From assembly GCA_015501595.1 (NCBI GenBank), contig JADNRX010000129.1, forward strand, positions 1 to 64,000: DNA of 64,000 nucleotides. Reading direction: 5' to 3'. Positions within the stretch are counted from its first letter, which is position 1, and each line of letters opens with the position of its first letter. Positions 1-10,560 of the stretch are shown one piece after another. Origin of the DNA: Hymenopellis radicata (Eukaryota > Basidiomycota > Agaricomycetes > Agaricales > Physalacriaceae). The notes beneath the pieces were generated by a model. The model had not been told where the DNA came from and searched no databases. It saw only the letters and a list, made by a program, of their open reading frames with translations. Both the position numbers and the translations under genes were made by a program.

Positions 1-267
1 CCCCCCCTAACCCTAACCCTAACCCTAACCCCTAACCCTAACCCCCCCCCCTAACCCTAACCCCCCCCCTAACCCTAACCCTAACCCCCCTAACCCTAAC
101 CCTAACCCTAACCCCTAACCCTAACCCCCCTAACCCTAACCCTAACCCCCCCTAACCCTAACCCCTAACCCTAACCCCCCTAACCCTAACCCTAACCCTA
201 ACCCTAACCCTAACCTAACCCTAACCCTAACCCTAACCCCCCTAACCCTAACCCTAACCCTAACCCT
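1..267. repeat. Telomere repeat tract, C-rich strand
   Basis: The tract is CCCTAA repeats (TTAGGG on the other strand), interrupted by C-runs of 4 to 9 and by a few truncated units. CCCTAA reading 5'->3' at the start of the window is what the left end of a chromosome should look like, so base 1 is at or near the physical end. TTAGGG is the usual repeat in basidiomycetes. The C-runs may be real variant repeats or homopolymer errors of the assembly. Confidence 0.97.
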
Positions 268-589
268 ATCAGAGAGACTCCTCACTTCCTATCCAGCAGG
301 TCTAAGAATTAGCCACGTGTGGCGCACAGTCTCAGTCGGGCAGGCCGACTGAATTCGATTTGTTCCGGACAACTCATACAGTGAAGGGGAGTCGGACCCT
401 GCCGCTTGCTGCAGATGCGCGAAAGTTCTGGATGGAAGGCTAGTGAAGCGGTTATCAATGATGATGCTACTAGTATTGGTGTTGAGATGCTTCGGCCAAC
501 GGGAATGCGAACTTTGTGAGAGGGGAATGGCATCTATTTAACACTTGGAAGAAGGGAGGAACACAGTTTCCATTTTGCGGAACGCGGTG
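268..589. other. Telomere-adjacent sequence, no supported gene
   Basis: No reading frame here carries a recognisable domain or a convincing splice pattern. I see no TTAGGG-like interstitial repeats and no tandem repeat. Confidence 0.5.
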
Positions 590-860
590 GCGGTCAGTTA
601 ACTAGTGCCCACCTCGGAGCTGGTCCCCGGAATTCGGTTGTGAAGGTGACCTTGCTTTGAGTTTGTTGAGCCCATGATTTCAGAGTAGCCGTAAGGCGGC
701 ACAAAGTTCGGAATGACGGGCGGGCCACCTTCTTGGCCCTCGCCACTGACGGCGACAAGGTGGCCTGGAGGATAGTAGATTGGGTAGAATCCAGGTCCAC
801 CAGCTTCAGGAGGTGGGAGGGGCTGGTCGTTGGCATCTGTAGGTGGCGGACCGTAATAAG
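590..860 (-). pseudogene. Possible gene fragment, Gly/Pro/Tyr-rich, unrecognised
   Basis: One minus-strand frame reads as low-complexity protein with motifs such as YYGPPP, PLPPPEAGGPGFYP and NFVPPYGYSEIMG, preceded by an acceptor-like CACCTACAG at about 842-850. It ends at an in-frame stop near 597. The composition suggests the tail of a disordered protein such as a transcription factor, but no domain is visible and the upstream exons cannot be placed. The overlapping open frame at 594-836 is a shadow. Confidence 0.25.
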
Positions 861-1751
861 TTTATTCGTTTGTTGTCAGTGCCATTGTATGTAAGGAAAT
901 GAGTGTGCCTACGTATGATCTGCTGCTCTTCGTCCTTTTGCTGCTGGAGAATGATGCGACTGATAATCTTATAATCAACGACGCGGGCTGAAAATGTTAC
1001 TTCCTCCCGCGTGTGATTCTGCCTGTCCAGTTGGCCGATATCTCGATACTTCCTCGAGGATGCTGTCAAAGCGACACCCGCCAGCCGTCCTTGATGCAAT
1101 CGCATCGCATTGTCGCGGACACTGGCCAGGTCGAATACGACATCAACCTCTGACTTCTTCCAGACGAGTCCCCGTTCCGAATCGGGAGCTTCGGAGCGTG
1201 CGATATCGCTCGCGGTCTGTCGGTGGGCATTTGAGTCTGCCTCAATTAATTCAATAGTGTCACTAGGCTCCGAAACCTCCTCAGGCGTCCAGTCATCTAA
1301 GAAGAAATAAGCACTAGGACTGAGAATCCAAGTCGCCGTATTAACGCCGCACCATAACGAAGCCTATTGGCAGTCTGATATACCTGCGGCAGTACAGACA
1401 GTGAGGAGCTAACTCGAGGAAGACTCAGTATTTCCAAAACGTACCCTAATCGCTATGCTGTCAAGAATGTCGAGGAGCGTGCAAGGGGACGGCGATCCGT
1501 CGTCATATTTGGCTTCAGACCAATCTACACTAAGTATCGTCCTGTTGTTGGGCCCCAGAAACACATGTATGTTCTATGAAAACAATCAATAATCGATCTG
1601 TACTACGTGCTCACTGGAAGTGCTCACTTCAGCTCCAAGCTTTGTAAGTGGAATACCGCGATCATCTAAACGAAGAAGGCCTGCCTACACATGGGACCGT
1701 CAGTGTGCCTTTGCCGGATACTACAGGAGGTCGTACGGAGAGTCCATAGAT
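861..1751. other. Intergenic, no supported gene
   Basis: Several short open frames occur on both strands, but none has a domain, a consistent splice pattern or a second copy in the window. Confidence 0.4.
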
Positions 1752-3039
1752 CTAGCAGTAATCAGCAACGGAGTGAGGTACGCTGGAGAAGGACGTTACA
1801 AATGAGACACAGGCACCCACAACGTCCTCGAGATTCGATGTCAACAAGGTTGCCAATTGTTGTTCAGTGTTGCCTCTGATACCATCTAGGAGTAGAAATT
1901 GAATCTTCTTTAAGAGAGGGTTACGAGGAGCTGGAAACGGACCGTAAACGATGTAGGGCATCGATTCCGAAAGTGTTGATTTACCAATCACCGTCACAGT
2001 GTTGGGATGACTTAGGCCGTCCGATGAGACATCACACAACACAAAGAAGAAGAATAGAGCGTACATGTCTTGACGGTCATGCTCCAAGTGTAGGGCCCAA
2101 TCCTGATTCCATGAAAGTCTTAGAGGGTGTATAGCGCAGATGTGATCAATGCTCACCGTTTTGGCATCATGACCTTTGAAGCACTTTATCGCAATTAGCT
2201 TAGTTCCATAAGAGCCTCCGTAGACGTCGAATTCGCCTTTGGACAATAAGACTAGATCAAATAGATCAAATTCTTTCCGCATTATCTTAAGAGGTGTCGT
2301 TAGAATCGATTATTGAGCAGGTAACGCGGAGTTCTAACCTCCGGACATTCTGGCGCGACATCATGAACACGTCGAGTAGCACAGGAGGATATCGGCTCGG
2401 TTTGAAGCTGGAGTGAGATCAGCGAGGATATCTGTGAGGCAACTCTCGATAACCAAGCTCGGTAAGAACAACGACGAACGCACTTGAAATAACTGCATGT
2501 AATTGTCAAGGTCCGTGCTGATCTTGCCGAGGTCGGACTTGGTCTTCTCGGGCATGAGATAACGCTTCCACTTAGGCTTGCTTGCTAGTTTATCGACGCG
2601 ATGAAGGAGTCCCTCAAGACATCTAGAGACCCGCGATGTCAATGTCACAGTAAAAGGCAAGCCGATGGTGCATGAACAGGCGCACCGCTGAAGCGAGTCA
2701 ATGCGTCGAGACGTGTGAGCGGAGATGTCGTTTGGATCAATATCACGGAAAGTATCCGCGATTGTTAGAAAAACCTGCACGATACGCTCCGCAATAGCTT
2801 CACAATCATCAATATTCTCGGTGACAGCAAGTAGCTTGTTGACGATGATGAGAGCAATTCCAGTGGCTACGGAGAGAAACGGCAAGGAATCGGTGGCGTT
2901 CTAAAGCGGAATGTTCAGGATGATAGATGCTGTTGTGAACCTCCGCGCGACTTACCTTGACTATCTCGATAGTGCTGGCCGCTGTCGTAAGGGCAGTTGC
3001 GGATTTCTTGCGCTTTCTTGAAAGAAGAGCTGTATGCAT
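1752..3039 (-). pseudogene. 4HB/HeLo-like N-terminus joined to a kinase-like N-lobe, truncated
   Basis: Five exons can be read: 3039-2956, 2900-2484, 2442-2339, 2285-2065 and 2010-1752, separated by introns of 41-55 bp with GT/AG ends. Residues 1 to about 170 are amphipathic helices (VATGIALIIVNKLLAV, CEAIAERIVQVFLTIADTF, LDNYMQLFQ). This is the style of the four-helix-bundle (MLKL/HeLo-like) N-termini found on fungal NLR and kinase-like proteins. A kinase-like N-lobe follows, with a Gly-rich stretch (GEFDVYGGSYGT), a VAIK-like lysine (LIAIKCFKG) and a beta-4/5 segment (DIHPNTVTVIG, MPYIVY). No HRD or DFG motif follows before the stop at 1752, so the catalytic lobe is missing. The gene points toward the telomere and looks cut or decayed at that side. 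Splicing is inferred, and the family call rests on pattern similarity only. Confidence 0.45.
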
Positions 3040-4420
3040 GGCGGCAAGGTGGGGGAAGCAGGATGAGTCGTGTAAACACTGCCTCCAACAGTCAACTAAA
3101 ACGGGGAGACCACGTGTGATGTCAAATGGCTTGCCGCTCTGGCGCCTCTGACAGCAATGAAGGATCTTCGATTGCCGTGACCTCGAATGCAATCCATCAG
3201 CAGTTGTGAAGAAGATCAGGACGGTGCTGTCATGGAAGCGGTGCACGCAGTCAGAGTGGACGTACTGAACCTCATCCGGTTTGAACAAACTCGCACGATG
3301 TTTCAGCGCGAAGCCCCGTAAAGCGAGCGTAGCCGAAAAGCATAAAGAAAACACCCGAGGCCCTTCTCTCCCGTCGAGAAATGGGTTGCAATTGGAATTA
3401 ATTGACGACGGTTTTGTCTGAAAATCATGAGAACCCTAACCCGAGTCTTTGTTGACGCGTTGTTTGCCATCGTCTTTGGACGCATCTGCTTGTGGAATCT
3501 GCTCTCTCCGACATCAGCCATCTCGACACTATCCATTCCTATCCACCCCGCCTGCACCTGTCCATGTCATCATAAGGATGGAATGCGCCGTACTCGCCCA
3601 TCGTTTGGATTTTATGCGTGAACTTCACTTTGCTTTGACTAGCACCGACCTTCCATAGCGACTGCCGTCTCTTTGACCGCCGACAAATACATTTAATTCC
3701 TGGAGGGAAACAAGTCTGCCTTGTGCATTCCCATATGGCCCTCCTTCGCAAACTTCCCATAGTGTCTCGTCTTTTTCGAAAGCTGACGCGAACGACTCGC
3801 AGCAGCGACGCGTCCACCATCTACACGGTCGTGTCTTCATCCGCAGCTTGGATTTGTCGTCCATCTCCCCTGGGCTTCTCGGTGGCGGCAATACCGGCCT
3901 CGTCGACACTGCTATCTTCGTACACCTCATCGACGAACACGCTGAACACGCTAAACACCTCCGGGCGGCGGTGTCGGGTCCAAGGGCTACCAAAGTGGGT
4001 ACATGATGGGGGAAGACGAGTCAACCGTGTAACCCAGCGCCTCTTCCTTGCGGCTCTCTTCTTCTCTCTCACGGCTTCCCGCCTACACACCGTCATTATC
4101 ATCATATTCGGCTACTCGCCCAACAAATACCTTGACTTTTTCCTCTCTCACTCCTCCGAATACTCCATGTCCACCGACGCCCCGTCCAGCACGAGCCCAA
4201 GTCGCTCTAGGACGCCTGCAACGCGCTAGGGTACACGAACCACGCCGACGCCATGCGTGCACTGCGTAGGAATGGAGACGTCATCCGCAGAGGAAGCGGT
4301 ACAGGCGGGTGGATGGTCGGTGTCAAGTGGGCTGATGCCTCTGCAAATATGACATCGCCGCCGCAGCAGCCTTCGGGCTGAGGAGCGTATAGGAAGCATC
4401 AGAGTCTGCACGACAGGGCA
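3040..4420. other. Upstream and intergenic region, no supported gene
   Basis: Several frames of 60-170 codons are open on both strands (for example 3723-4229 on +), with Ser/Thr/Arg-rich translation and no domain. The region may include the promoter of the 4HB-like gene. I see no repeat structure in it. Confidence 0.4.
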
Positions 4421-4424
4421 GACA

Positions 4425-4990
4425 ATATGGACGTGGATGCGCCGAGGAGCCTAGGCATGTCGATTAAGCTTGCGCCGAGCTTGTCGATTTTTAGAACAGC
4501 CAAGGCGGCGAGGGGGGAACGCCTGTGAGGGCGCAGCCGGCTGTGGTGGCGGGCGAGAGTCCGAGTAAAGGTGTGCTTGGGCAGGTGTCGGATTTGATCT
4601 TTGGGTGGTAGTGGTTTTGAGAATGTTGTTAATGAGCCTTTTCCTGCCACAGGATGCGTGCATGATATTTTTCGCCATTCCCATGAACTACTTGTGGACC
4701 GCAGATGCCCTCATTCTACTATCCATTCGATAGCGTAGTATTGCGCAAAGTCCAGTGAAATATTAGTTGCAACTCGGGTATCTTGAGCAAACACGATTGA
4801 TATATTCAACTAAGGTCTGGCAGGTACAGATACCTACGATTCCTGCTTGGGCGGCTTGGCCACAAAAAAGTCAAATGTTTGTGTCGTATGTCCTTAATCA
4901 GTACACCGAAGGGGAGTCGAACCCCTACTACCGCTTGCTCCATCGGTTATGGAAGGAAAGCATGATAACCCTTTTACTATCGGTGTTGTA
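4425..4990. repeat. Duplicated gene tail plus tRNA-Gly-like block, copy 1
   Basis: This block is a diverged copy of 6590-7030. Shared landmarks are GTGGATGC, a stretch like GCATGTCGATTAAGC, GTGGTGGCGGGCGAGAGTCC, GTCGGATTTGAT, and then GCATGATAT before a minus-strand tRNA-Gly-like gene. The plus-strand translation of the first 100 bp (MDVDAPRSLGMSIKLAPSLS) reads like the C-terminus of a protein, but the source gene is not identified. Confidence 0.6.
4903..4986 (-). tRNA. tRNA-Gly(UCC)-like gene, degenerate
   Basis: On the minus strand the acceptor ACACCGA pairs with TCGGTGT, an A box and a B box (GGTTCGACTCC) are present, and the loop reads CTTCCA (anticodon UCC). Compared with intact relatives in the window, the anticodon stem is CTTTC against GCAAG, and two extra bases sit before the T stem. 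The D arm is altered to AGTAAAAGGGTTATCAT. A T6 run follows downstream. Probably a pseudogene. Confidence 0.6.
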
Positions 4991-6589
4991 CGCGTAAGTA
5001 CCTTGTTCACCCAATCCGAGGTGGCGCAACATTCGATGTGCTCGGAACGAAACGTACTATAGTCTGCAGGACACTGAAGTTATTAGCATTGGAAAGAGAT
5101 AAGTACGCAGCGACTCGACGCTGATAAGACGAGCTATCTGATGGTGAAGTTGTCTTCACTGCATCCCGGGGCGACTCTGAGGCGACATACAAAACGCACG
5201 TTCATCAGATAGGGACCGTTGCTCTGCGTCATCTATGTGGCTTAAAGAGAATGCCGCTGAGGAAGATGAGAGGCTATGAGCTATGATACTGAACGACGAA
5301 CTTACTTGAACGTGTTTGTTTGCCCTTGTTGAGTTCTGATCGATTCAGCTCTCTTTTTCGCCACGATGTCTCTTTACTTGCTCTTACCTGTGGTGACTTC
5401 TTCTGCGCAGCCCAAGGAACTCAGTTTGCGCCTGCTCCCAGACCCAGAATCGAACGGCGAACGAAGCTCCTCTGTCCGCTCTGTGATACCGAGTTGCATA
5501 GCTGGTCCTACTGAGGCTGAGGCTGAGGCTACTGCCTGGGATCCCCGTTTGATCTACCCACATCGCAGTCAAGCTAGCTGCTACTGTATTTATCCATGTA
5601 TAAAACTAACTTGCGGGGCAAACATATCTTCCGTTCGTGCTCTCGCTGGATTGACACACCATCCTCTACACCAGCACATACGAAGAGAGATGACAAGGAT
5701 ACCTTGCATCCGCTGAGAGTCAGACCACTCTCACTGACAACTTCTTCGGCCTCGGTACGTCAATCATATCCTTGCTTAACATCTCCCGGAAAACCCCTGC
5801 CAACGCCTAATTTGGTGCAAACGCGAAATTGATCTTTCTGCTTTTACAAGCACCATCACGAATTCATCTTTCGTGTTTCGACTCTGGCCCTTTCATGTCA
5901 ACAAACGCCTTGTCCTCGATGTTCATTAACCACGGTGGTCGTCTGGGTAGGATCGTCGCTCAGTAATGATCCGGGGTTTGCTAGTTATCTTACTAGGCTC
6001 TGGCAATCTCGACTTACTTGTGGAGCACATCGAAATTGCTCTCCCGCGCTGCCACACAGGCCTGGTACCGTGCTGTCCGATAAGACGGTAGATTTATTCG
6101 CGAAACGAGTGCCACAGTCTTTCGTTCTGATTAAGCACAACTCGGAGCGAAGAACGTACGTGTCTAGTTCCTATTCACCAACTTCTTTTAACCTTTACCT
6201 CATCAACAGGCTCCTCAAAGTTTGCGCCCATAGACGAGGACACGGGCCGGATGTCAATGTTAATCTTCGGTCTTGTCTCTGTGCAGCTGATGATTACTGT
6301 CGACTCGAATACGTGATGGAGACACACGGATGAGTGTTTCGCTTACCAACCTCAAATTGTAGAGCGCTGCTCCTGCGCCGGAGAAGCGAGGCAAACACAC
6401 CGTTGTCCTCCACCACCAAAATGTACGCAAGCCAACACCGTTAGGCTTCTCCCTTAGCACGCTGACCACATCCACGGTTAAGTCTAACGAATACCAAAGC
6501 GACTACATGATGGAGGCAGGCCTGTCCTTCAAGAGTCTGACAAGCCGCTTCCCATATCAACCAAAGCGAACACGAACAGCAGGACGGGA
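4991..6589. other. Intergenic, no supported gene
   Basis: The open frame starting at 5366 (+) begins with a signal-peptide-like MSLYLLLPVVTSSAQ and contains the short repeat EAEAEA, but shows no domain and no clear exon structure. The frame at 5935-6333 (+) is also unrecognised. Confidence 0.35.
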
Positions 6590-7030
6590 GTGGCCGATAA
6601 TATGCATGTGGATGCTAGGGAGTGTCAGCATGCCGATTAAGCGGGCGCCGCGCTCATGCTCATCAGTTTTTTGTGGTGGCGGGCGAGAGTCCGAATAGTC
6701 GGATTTGATATTTAGGTAGTACATGGCGGGTTCTTGAGAATGGGATTGAGGACATTGCGCGCATGATATACTATACTGTATTTCACCATGGTTCGGAGCC
6801 TCATAGCAGATCCTCATTAATCATTCCCCACTGGCAAAGTCCCAGTGAGATTCGGTTCAGTGTTCACTTGAGAACCCAGCCATTCAACGCACGAAATTAT
6901 TGCAAAAACAATCACTCGCTCCACAGTATCATACACCGAAGGGGAGTCGAACCCCTGCCGCTTGCTGACACACCTGGAACCGATTTTATGGAAGGCAAGC
7001 ATGATAACCGCTTCACCATCGGTGTTATGC
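6590..7030. repeat. Duplicated gene tail plus tRNA-Gly block, copy 2
   Basis: Diverged partner of 4425-4990. The order is the same: gene-tail-like sequence with GTGGTGGCGGGCGAGAGTCC, then GCATGATAT, then a minus-strand tRNA-Gly. This copy has a shorter middle part, and its tRNA is the better preserved one. Confidence 0.6.
6933..7025 (-). tRNA. tRNA-Gly(UCC), intron-containing
   Basis: All arms can be folded. The acceptor is ACACCGA/TCGGTGT (7 bp), the D stem GTGA/TCAT, the anticodon stem CTTGC/GCAAG and the T stem AGGGG/CCCCT. The loop starts CUUCCA, giving anticodon UCC, as in yeast tRNA-Gly(UCC). About 22 extra bases between position 37 and the 3' half of the anticodon stem are read as an intron at the canonical 37/38 site. 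A T5 Pol III terminator lies just downstream (6904-6908 on the plus strand as A5). Confidence 0.8.
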
Positions 7031-7365
7031 ACCACCCTTATACGCCCATTCGCTGTGGCGCAATATTTCAATTTCGAGACGTTCATGCAGCCAGATCGAA
7101 CACAACTTGTCAATGAGGTCCTCATAGTGACGAATGTCAAGAGCCTCTCTCACCATCTTGATATTCCAGCCATCGGAAAGCTTCCCCGTAACCTCAACAC
7201 CCTGGGGCAAATCCGTCCGCGGCGATTTCAGATGGTGCTGCCAAGTAGGAATAACGTGCATTCTCTAGTACTACGGTCAAAAGCATCTGCACCCCGGGGC
7301 CGGGTCTTGATTTGAGAATTGTCTGTCCAACATCCCAGGGGGGTAAAATACTTCAGACCCTTTGA
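7031..7365. other. Intergenic, nothing recognised
   Basis: It holds short open frames only. The stretch just upstream of the tRNA-Asp 3' end supplies an AAAA at 7347-7350, which is a T4 terminator for that minus-strand gene. Confidence 0.4.
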
Positions 7366-7460
7366 CTCTCTGACTGGGAGTCGAACCCAGCTTTCGCGCG
7401 CATGACCACTGGTTTGCAAAGTATGACAGGCGCGTGTACTAACCGATATACTATCAGAGA
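7366..7460 (-). tRNA. tRNA-Asp(GUC), intron-containing
   Basis: The minus strand folds as a complete tRNA. The acceptor TCTCTGA pairs perfectly with TCAGAGA, the D arm is GTAT...GTAC, the anticodon stem is CGCGC/GCGCG and the T stem is CTGGG/CCCAG around TTCGACT. The loop begins CUGUCA, giving anticodon GUC. About 21 bp after position 37 form the intron. The discriminator is G, as in fungal tRNA-Asp. It is the only non-Gly tRNA in the window, and it is structurally intact. Confidence 0.9.
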
Positions 7461-7800
7461 TGTTATGCTCGTTCTAGGCTCTCGACGAAATCGCTACGAA
7501 GTGTAGTTGTTTTCCAGCGCTGCGCTCCATATCCACAGATCTTCCTTATATTACAAAAGCGTGCAGCACCGATTCATCTGGATACATCAAACTTGAGGTA
7601 CTCTTACCGAATACCCAGGTCATGAAACCAAACACAGTCAGTATATATAATATTACTCCTCCTTCCTAGATATAAAAAATACAAAGGGCAGAAAAAACGC
7701 ATGTAAGTAAAATGAAAAAAAGCGGGATGTGTGTAGGCGGTGGTAAGTAATAGTACAATCCAAGGGGAGAGCAATGCAGCGAACAGAAGAACAATCGACA
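7461..7800. other. Intergenic, AT-rich, nothing recognised
   Basis: This lies between the tRNA-Asp 5' end and the 3' end of the following minus-strand gene. It probably holds that gene's 3' UTR. No motif is decisive. Confidence 0.4.
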
Positions 7801-8924
7801 TCAAGTCGTAGTCCATATATCCCCCATCTTCAACCCCAGCCCCAACTCGTCGTCCTCGTCCTCAAGCACGAGCACCCCGCGCAACTTGGACGGACAGCGC
7901 ACAGACTCCCGCCTCCCAATGACGCCATCCTCTCTGCCAGCTGCACTATCCCCCTCCCGTCGCCTAAAGACCATCCTCGCCACGAGCTGCTTCATACTGC
8001 CCACAATCGTCTTTCCCTTCTTCACCCTCAGCGGCGGAGCGTCGCCCCCCACGTTGAGCCTCACGAGCGCCTCCACCTCCCTCGCGCGCTCCTTTGCGCG
8101 CTTCCTCGCGCCGCCCCGCTCCAGCGTCCGGACGAGTCTCTCGTCCGCACGGCGCAGCTCGAGGAGCTGTCGCAGATCGCCTAGCATCTCCGGGGGACAC
8201 GCACCTCCTCCCGGGGAAGAATACAACAACGCCTCGTACGGGCTCGAATCGAATGCCTCGGCGACGGCGACCGCGGCTGGGGGACATCGACATCAACAAG
8301 AAGCAGTGCGCCGCTGGGCTTGTTATCGTCGTCGTCGTCTCCATATCTTGGCTCGTAATAATTGTCATGGTCCAAGTCGTAATCGGGTAACGCTAGAGTG
8401 GCAAGGGTCGGGCTCTGTGCGCCCTCTTCATCAAAGAAATCGCAGGGCCCAGCACCGAGGAGAAAGCTCCCGCCTCGCTCTTCCGCATCATCGGATGGCG
8501 GCATCGAGGCGTCCATCCATTCCGGCGACAGCGGCGAGAGCAGCTCCGCTTGCGTCGGCCCGACACCTAGGAGAGAGAGCGTAGGCGTCATGACCTCGTG
8601 CTCGTCTGGCGGTGTAGGCGGCGGAGAGTGTTGTTGGTGTGGGTGTGGGTGTGCGCGCACGCGGACGACGGGCGAGTCTAGCAGGCCGCCATAGGCGTGC
8701 TCTGCGTCTGGTGGCGGGAACTCGTCCGGGAGCGGCACGCTGCGCTTTAGGACCGAGCCCGACGGCGGGGGCGTCAGGAGCCCTCCGCATGGGAAGAGTG
8801 CGGGTGGTAATGGTGGTGGTGGTGTAGGTGTAGATGTAGTGGTACACGGAAATCGATATAGATCGACATCCTCGTCTTCATCCTCATATAACATATCGTC
8901 GTCCTCCTCTTCTCTGTGCAGCAT
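7801..8924 (-). CDS. Acidic, Pro-rich disordered protein with C-terminal coiled coil, apparent frameshift
   Basis: The N-terminal 220 codons (start 8924) are acidic and proline-rich: a run of Glu/Asp at residues 5-20, then repeated TPTPPPP, LTPPPSG and SPLSP motifs. A second frame, downstream on the same strand, continues sensibly as EAFDSSPYEALLYSSPGGG, then a charged helix (LRQLLELRRADERLVRTL) and ends MGDIWTTT at 7801. The two frames meet at a G5 run (8279-8283; C5 on the coding strand). One extra base there would join them, and no GT...AG intron fits. It is therefore either a pseudogene or a homopolymer error. The family is not recognised; the composition suggests a nuclear regulatory protein, which is inference. 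Confidence 0.6.
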
Positions 8925-9548
8925 TTCTCGTCTAACACATCGTCAGCCCCCTCTACACGAACGAAGCCGAAAGACGCACCACTCGGAATCAAAGCAAAAA
9001 AAACCAGGAGAAAGAGAAAAAAAAAAGCAAAGACTGAGATGGAAAAAACAACTCGTTATCGCGGGGGCAGAAATCACATAGATCCCTCGTCCATCGCCTC
9101 TGATCCTTTGCCTCCAAGCGAATAAGTCCTGGTGTGGTGGTCGTGGTCAGAGGCACGACTCGGGGTGCAAACCCAAGGTACGGCCCTTGATGCGCTTACT
9201 AAGCCGCGCCCACGCCAAATCCCATTCATTCCAGACCGAGACAAGCTTGGCCTTGGCTCATCCATGAACCATCGTTAGCGTTTGACACGCCCCGAGACGG
9301 AGGCCCATGTTCTATTATCTCCTCCAAATCAGTAGTATTCCTAGTACACGCTGTCGCCTCGTGCTCTCCATATCATATCCGATGGGAACCAGTCTCAGGC
9401 GCGTGAGCAACCCCGAAATCAATGGGCGCAAGTTGACCTTCCGCGGAATCACTTAAAGTTATCACCGGGTCTTGATTTCGCAATCGAAAGGTCTAAGCGT
9501 TCCCTCCCTCGGGAAATTCCATATCCCTGCTTCATCCCACTGTTTACA
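8925..9548. other. Promoter/intergenic region
   Basis: It contains the presumed promoter of the acidic Pro-rich gene and an A-rich stretch at 8990-9030. A weak tRNA-like reverse-strand segment near 9140-9270 is too degenerate to call. Confidence 0.4.
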
Positions 9549-9640
9549 ACACCGATGGTGAAGCGGTTATCATGCTTGCCTTCCATCCACTTGCCTACAA
9601 GGATGCAGCAAGCGGCAGGGGTTCGACTCCCCTTCGGTGT
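9549..9640 (+). tRNA. tRNA-Gly(UCC), intron-containing
   Basis: The acceptor ACACCGA/TCGGTGT, D stem GTGA/TCAT, anticodon stem CTTGC/GCAAG and T stem AGGGG/CCCCT are all perfect. The loop CUUCCA gives anticodon UCC. The intron is about 21 nt and differs completely from the introns of the other copies. A T5 run follows about 25 bp downstream, in a TTTTTGG context shared with most copies of this family. Confidence 0.8.
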
Positions 9641-9850
9641 ATGCATAGCGAAGTCCGACTGTCACTTTTTGGCTCAGAATTTTGCGCCACACTGGAGTAA
9701 TTGGCTGTTCTTGAAACATATAGTTTGTCCTCGACGCTGGTCGCTCACAAATCACCCTATGCACGTGCTTCTCCTGTAAACCGAACAACTTCTCCATCCA
9801 GTCCCCTCACCGCAAAGTACTAAATTCATCCCATCGCTTTCCACATCGGC

Positions 9851-9886
9851 ACACCAATGGTAAAGTGGTTCTCCCGCATTTGGTGT
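9851..9886 (+). ncRNA. Mini-tRNA-like element 1
   Basis: A 7-bp stem, ACACCAA with TTGGTGT, encloses TGGTAAAGTGGTTCTCC, which matches the tRNA-Gly D-arm/A-box region. There is no anticodon arm and no T arm. A T5 run lies at 9908-9912. An RNA product is inferred. Confidence 0.45.
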
Positions 9887-9970
9887 AGTCTTCACTGGAA
9901 GTGAATGTTTTTCCAATACTCCTACCGCACACACATTCAAACTTCTCTAGCAACCGACAAGCCTCCGTAC

Positions 9971-10011
9971 CACCCTGATGGTACAGCGGTTACTCATCTC
10001 GGTTTGGTGTG
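9971..10011 (+). ncRNA. Mini-tRNA-like element 2
   Basis: The A-box-like TGGTACAGCGGTTACTC is flanked by CACC...GGTG, only about 4 bp of stem. A T5 run (TTTTTGG) is at 10034-10038. A degenerate T-arm-like hairpin (TGGA...TCCA) follows at about 10014-10030, so this copy may be a worn full tRNA. Confidence 0.4.
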
Positions 10012-10105
10012 TAATGGAATTTGAAATCCAGCCTTTTTGGATCCCTTTCATAGCTGCTGCCGGTTTGAGAGTTGCATGAAGACTGAGGACTCGGATCTGG
10101 ATGCC

Positions 10106-10176
10106 ACACCAATGATGAAGCGGTTATCATGCTTGCCTCAAGCTGGCAGCAGGGGTTCGACTCCCCTATGGTTGTA
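10106..10176 (+). pseudogene. tRNA-Gly(UCC)-derived pseudogene
   Basis: The A-box region (TGATGAAGCGGTTATCAT) and B box (GGTTCGACTCC) are kept. The acceptor ends no longer pair, and the anticodon arm has lost the CTTCCA loop. A T6 run follows about 35 bp downstream. Confidence 0.6.
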
Positions 10177-10348
10177 GTGTGTCTGTCATATATGCGCAGT
10201 GCCTTTTTTGAGGCTCAGAATTTAGTCGTCCGCCGACCATCTTGCCGAGTCTTTATGTATGCACAAAACACAATAGTATATGAACTCTGAATCAAACCGT
10301 ACCCGCTCAGTCTTAGTACATAAATCCATCCCCCCGCTCTCCTCATTA

Positions 10349-10388
10349 CCACACCGATGGTAAAGCGGTTATCCTCCCTGTGGTGTGG
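10349..10388 (+). ncRNA. Mini-tRNA-like element 3
   Basis: This is the clearest member. CCACACC pairs perfectly with GGTGTGG around GATGGTAAAGCGGTTATCC, whose first bases are those of tRNA-Gly. A T6 run lies at 10402-10407. The 5' flank CGCTCTCCTCATTA recurs in other members. Confidence 0.5.
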
Positions 10389-10480
10389 GTAATGGAAATG
10401 CTTTTTTCTCCTCTTTTTCGCTTATTTGACGTCGTCACCGAGTTCAGGCTCAAAGACGACTACACTGACGAGACTGACAC

Positions 10481-10560
10481 ATAAGCGCGCACCGACGGTA
10501 GAGGGCCCAGGTATGCAGGAGGCGAGAGAAGTTGATGCGGAGCGGGATGGAGGCGGGAAT
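10481..10560 (+). pseudogene. Fragment of the small membrane-protein gene, inverted
   Basis: The segment matches the 3' coding part of the gene at 21067-21760 (shared HKRAPTVEG in translation, then MQEA), but lies on the opposite strand. It is about 80 bp and has no start or stop context. Confidence 0.6.

Noticed and set aside
5366..5716. Secreted protein with a signal-peptide-like start
   Set aside because: Only the first 15 residues look like a signal; no cysteine pattern, domain or splice support follows.
9140..9270. Reverse-strand tRNA-like segment (GGGTTTGCACCC, GCTTAGTAAGCGCATC)
   Set aside because: The B box lacks the TTCGA core and the acceptor strands do not pair; too degenerate to call.
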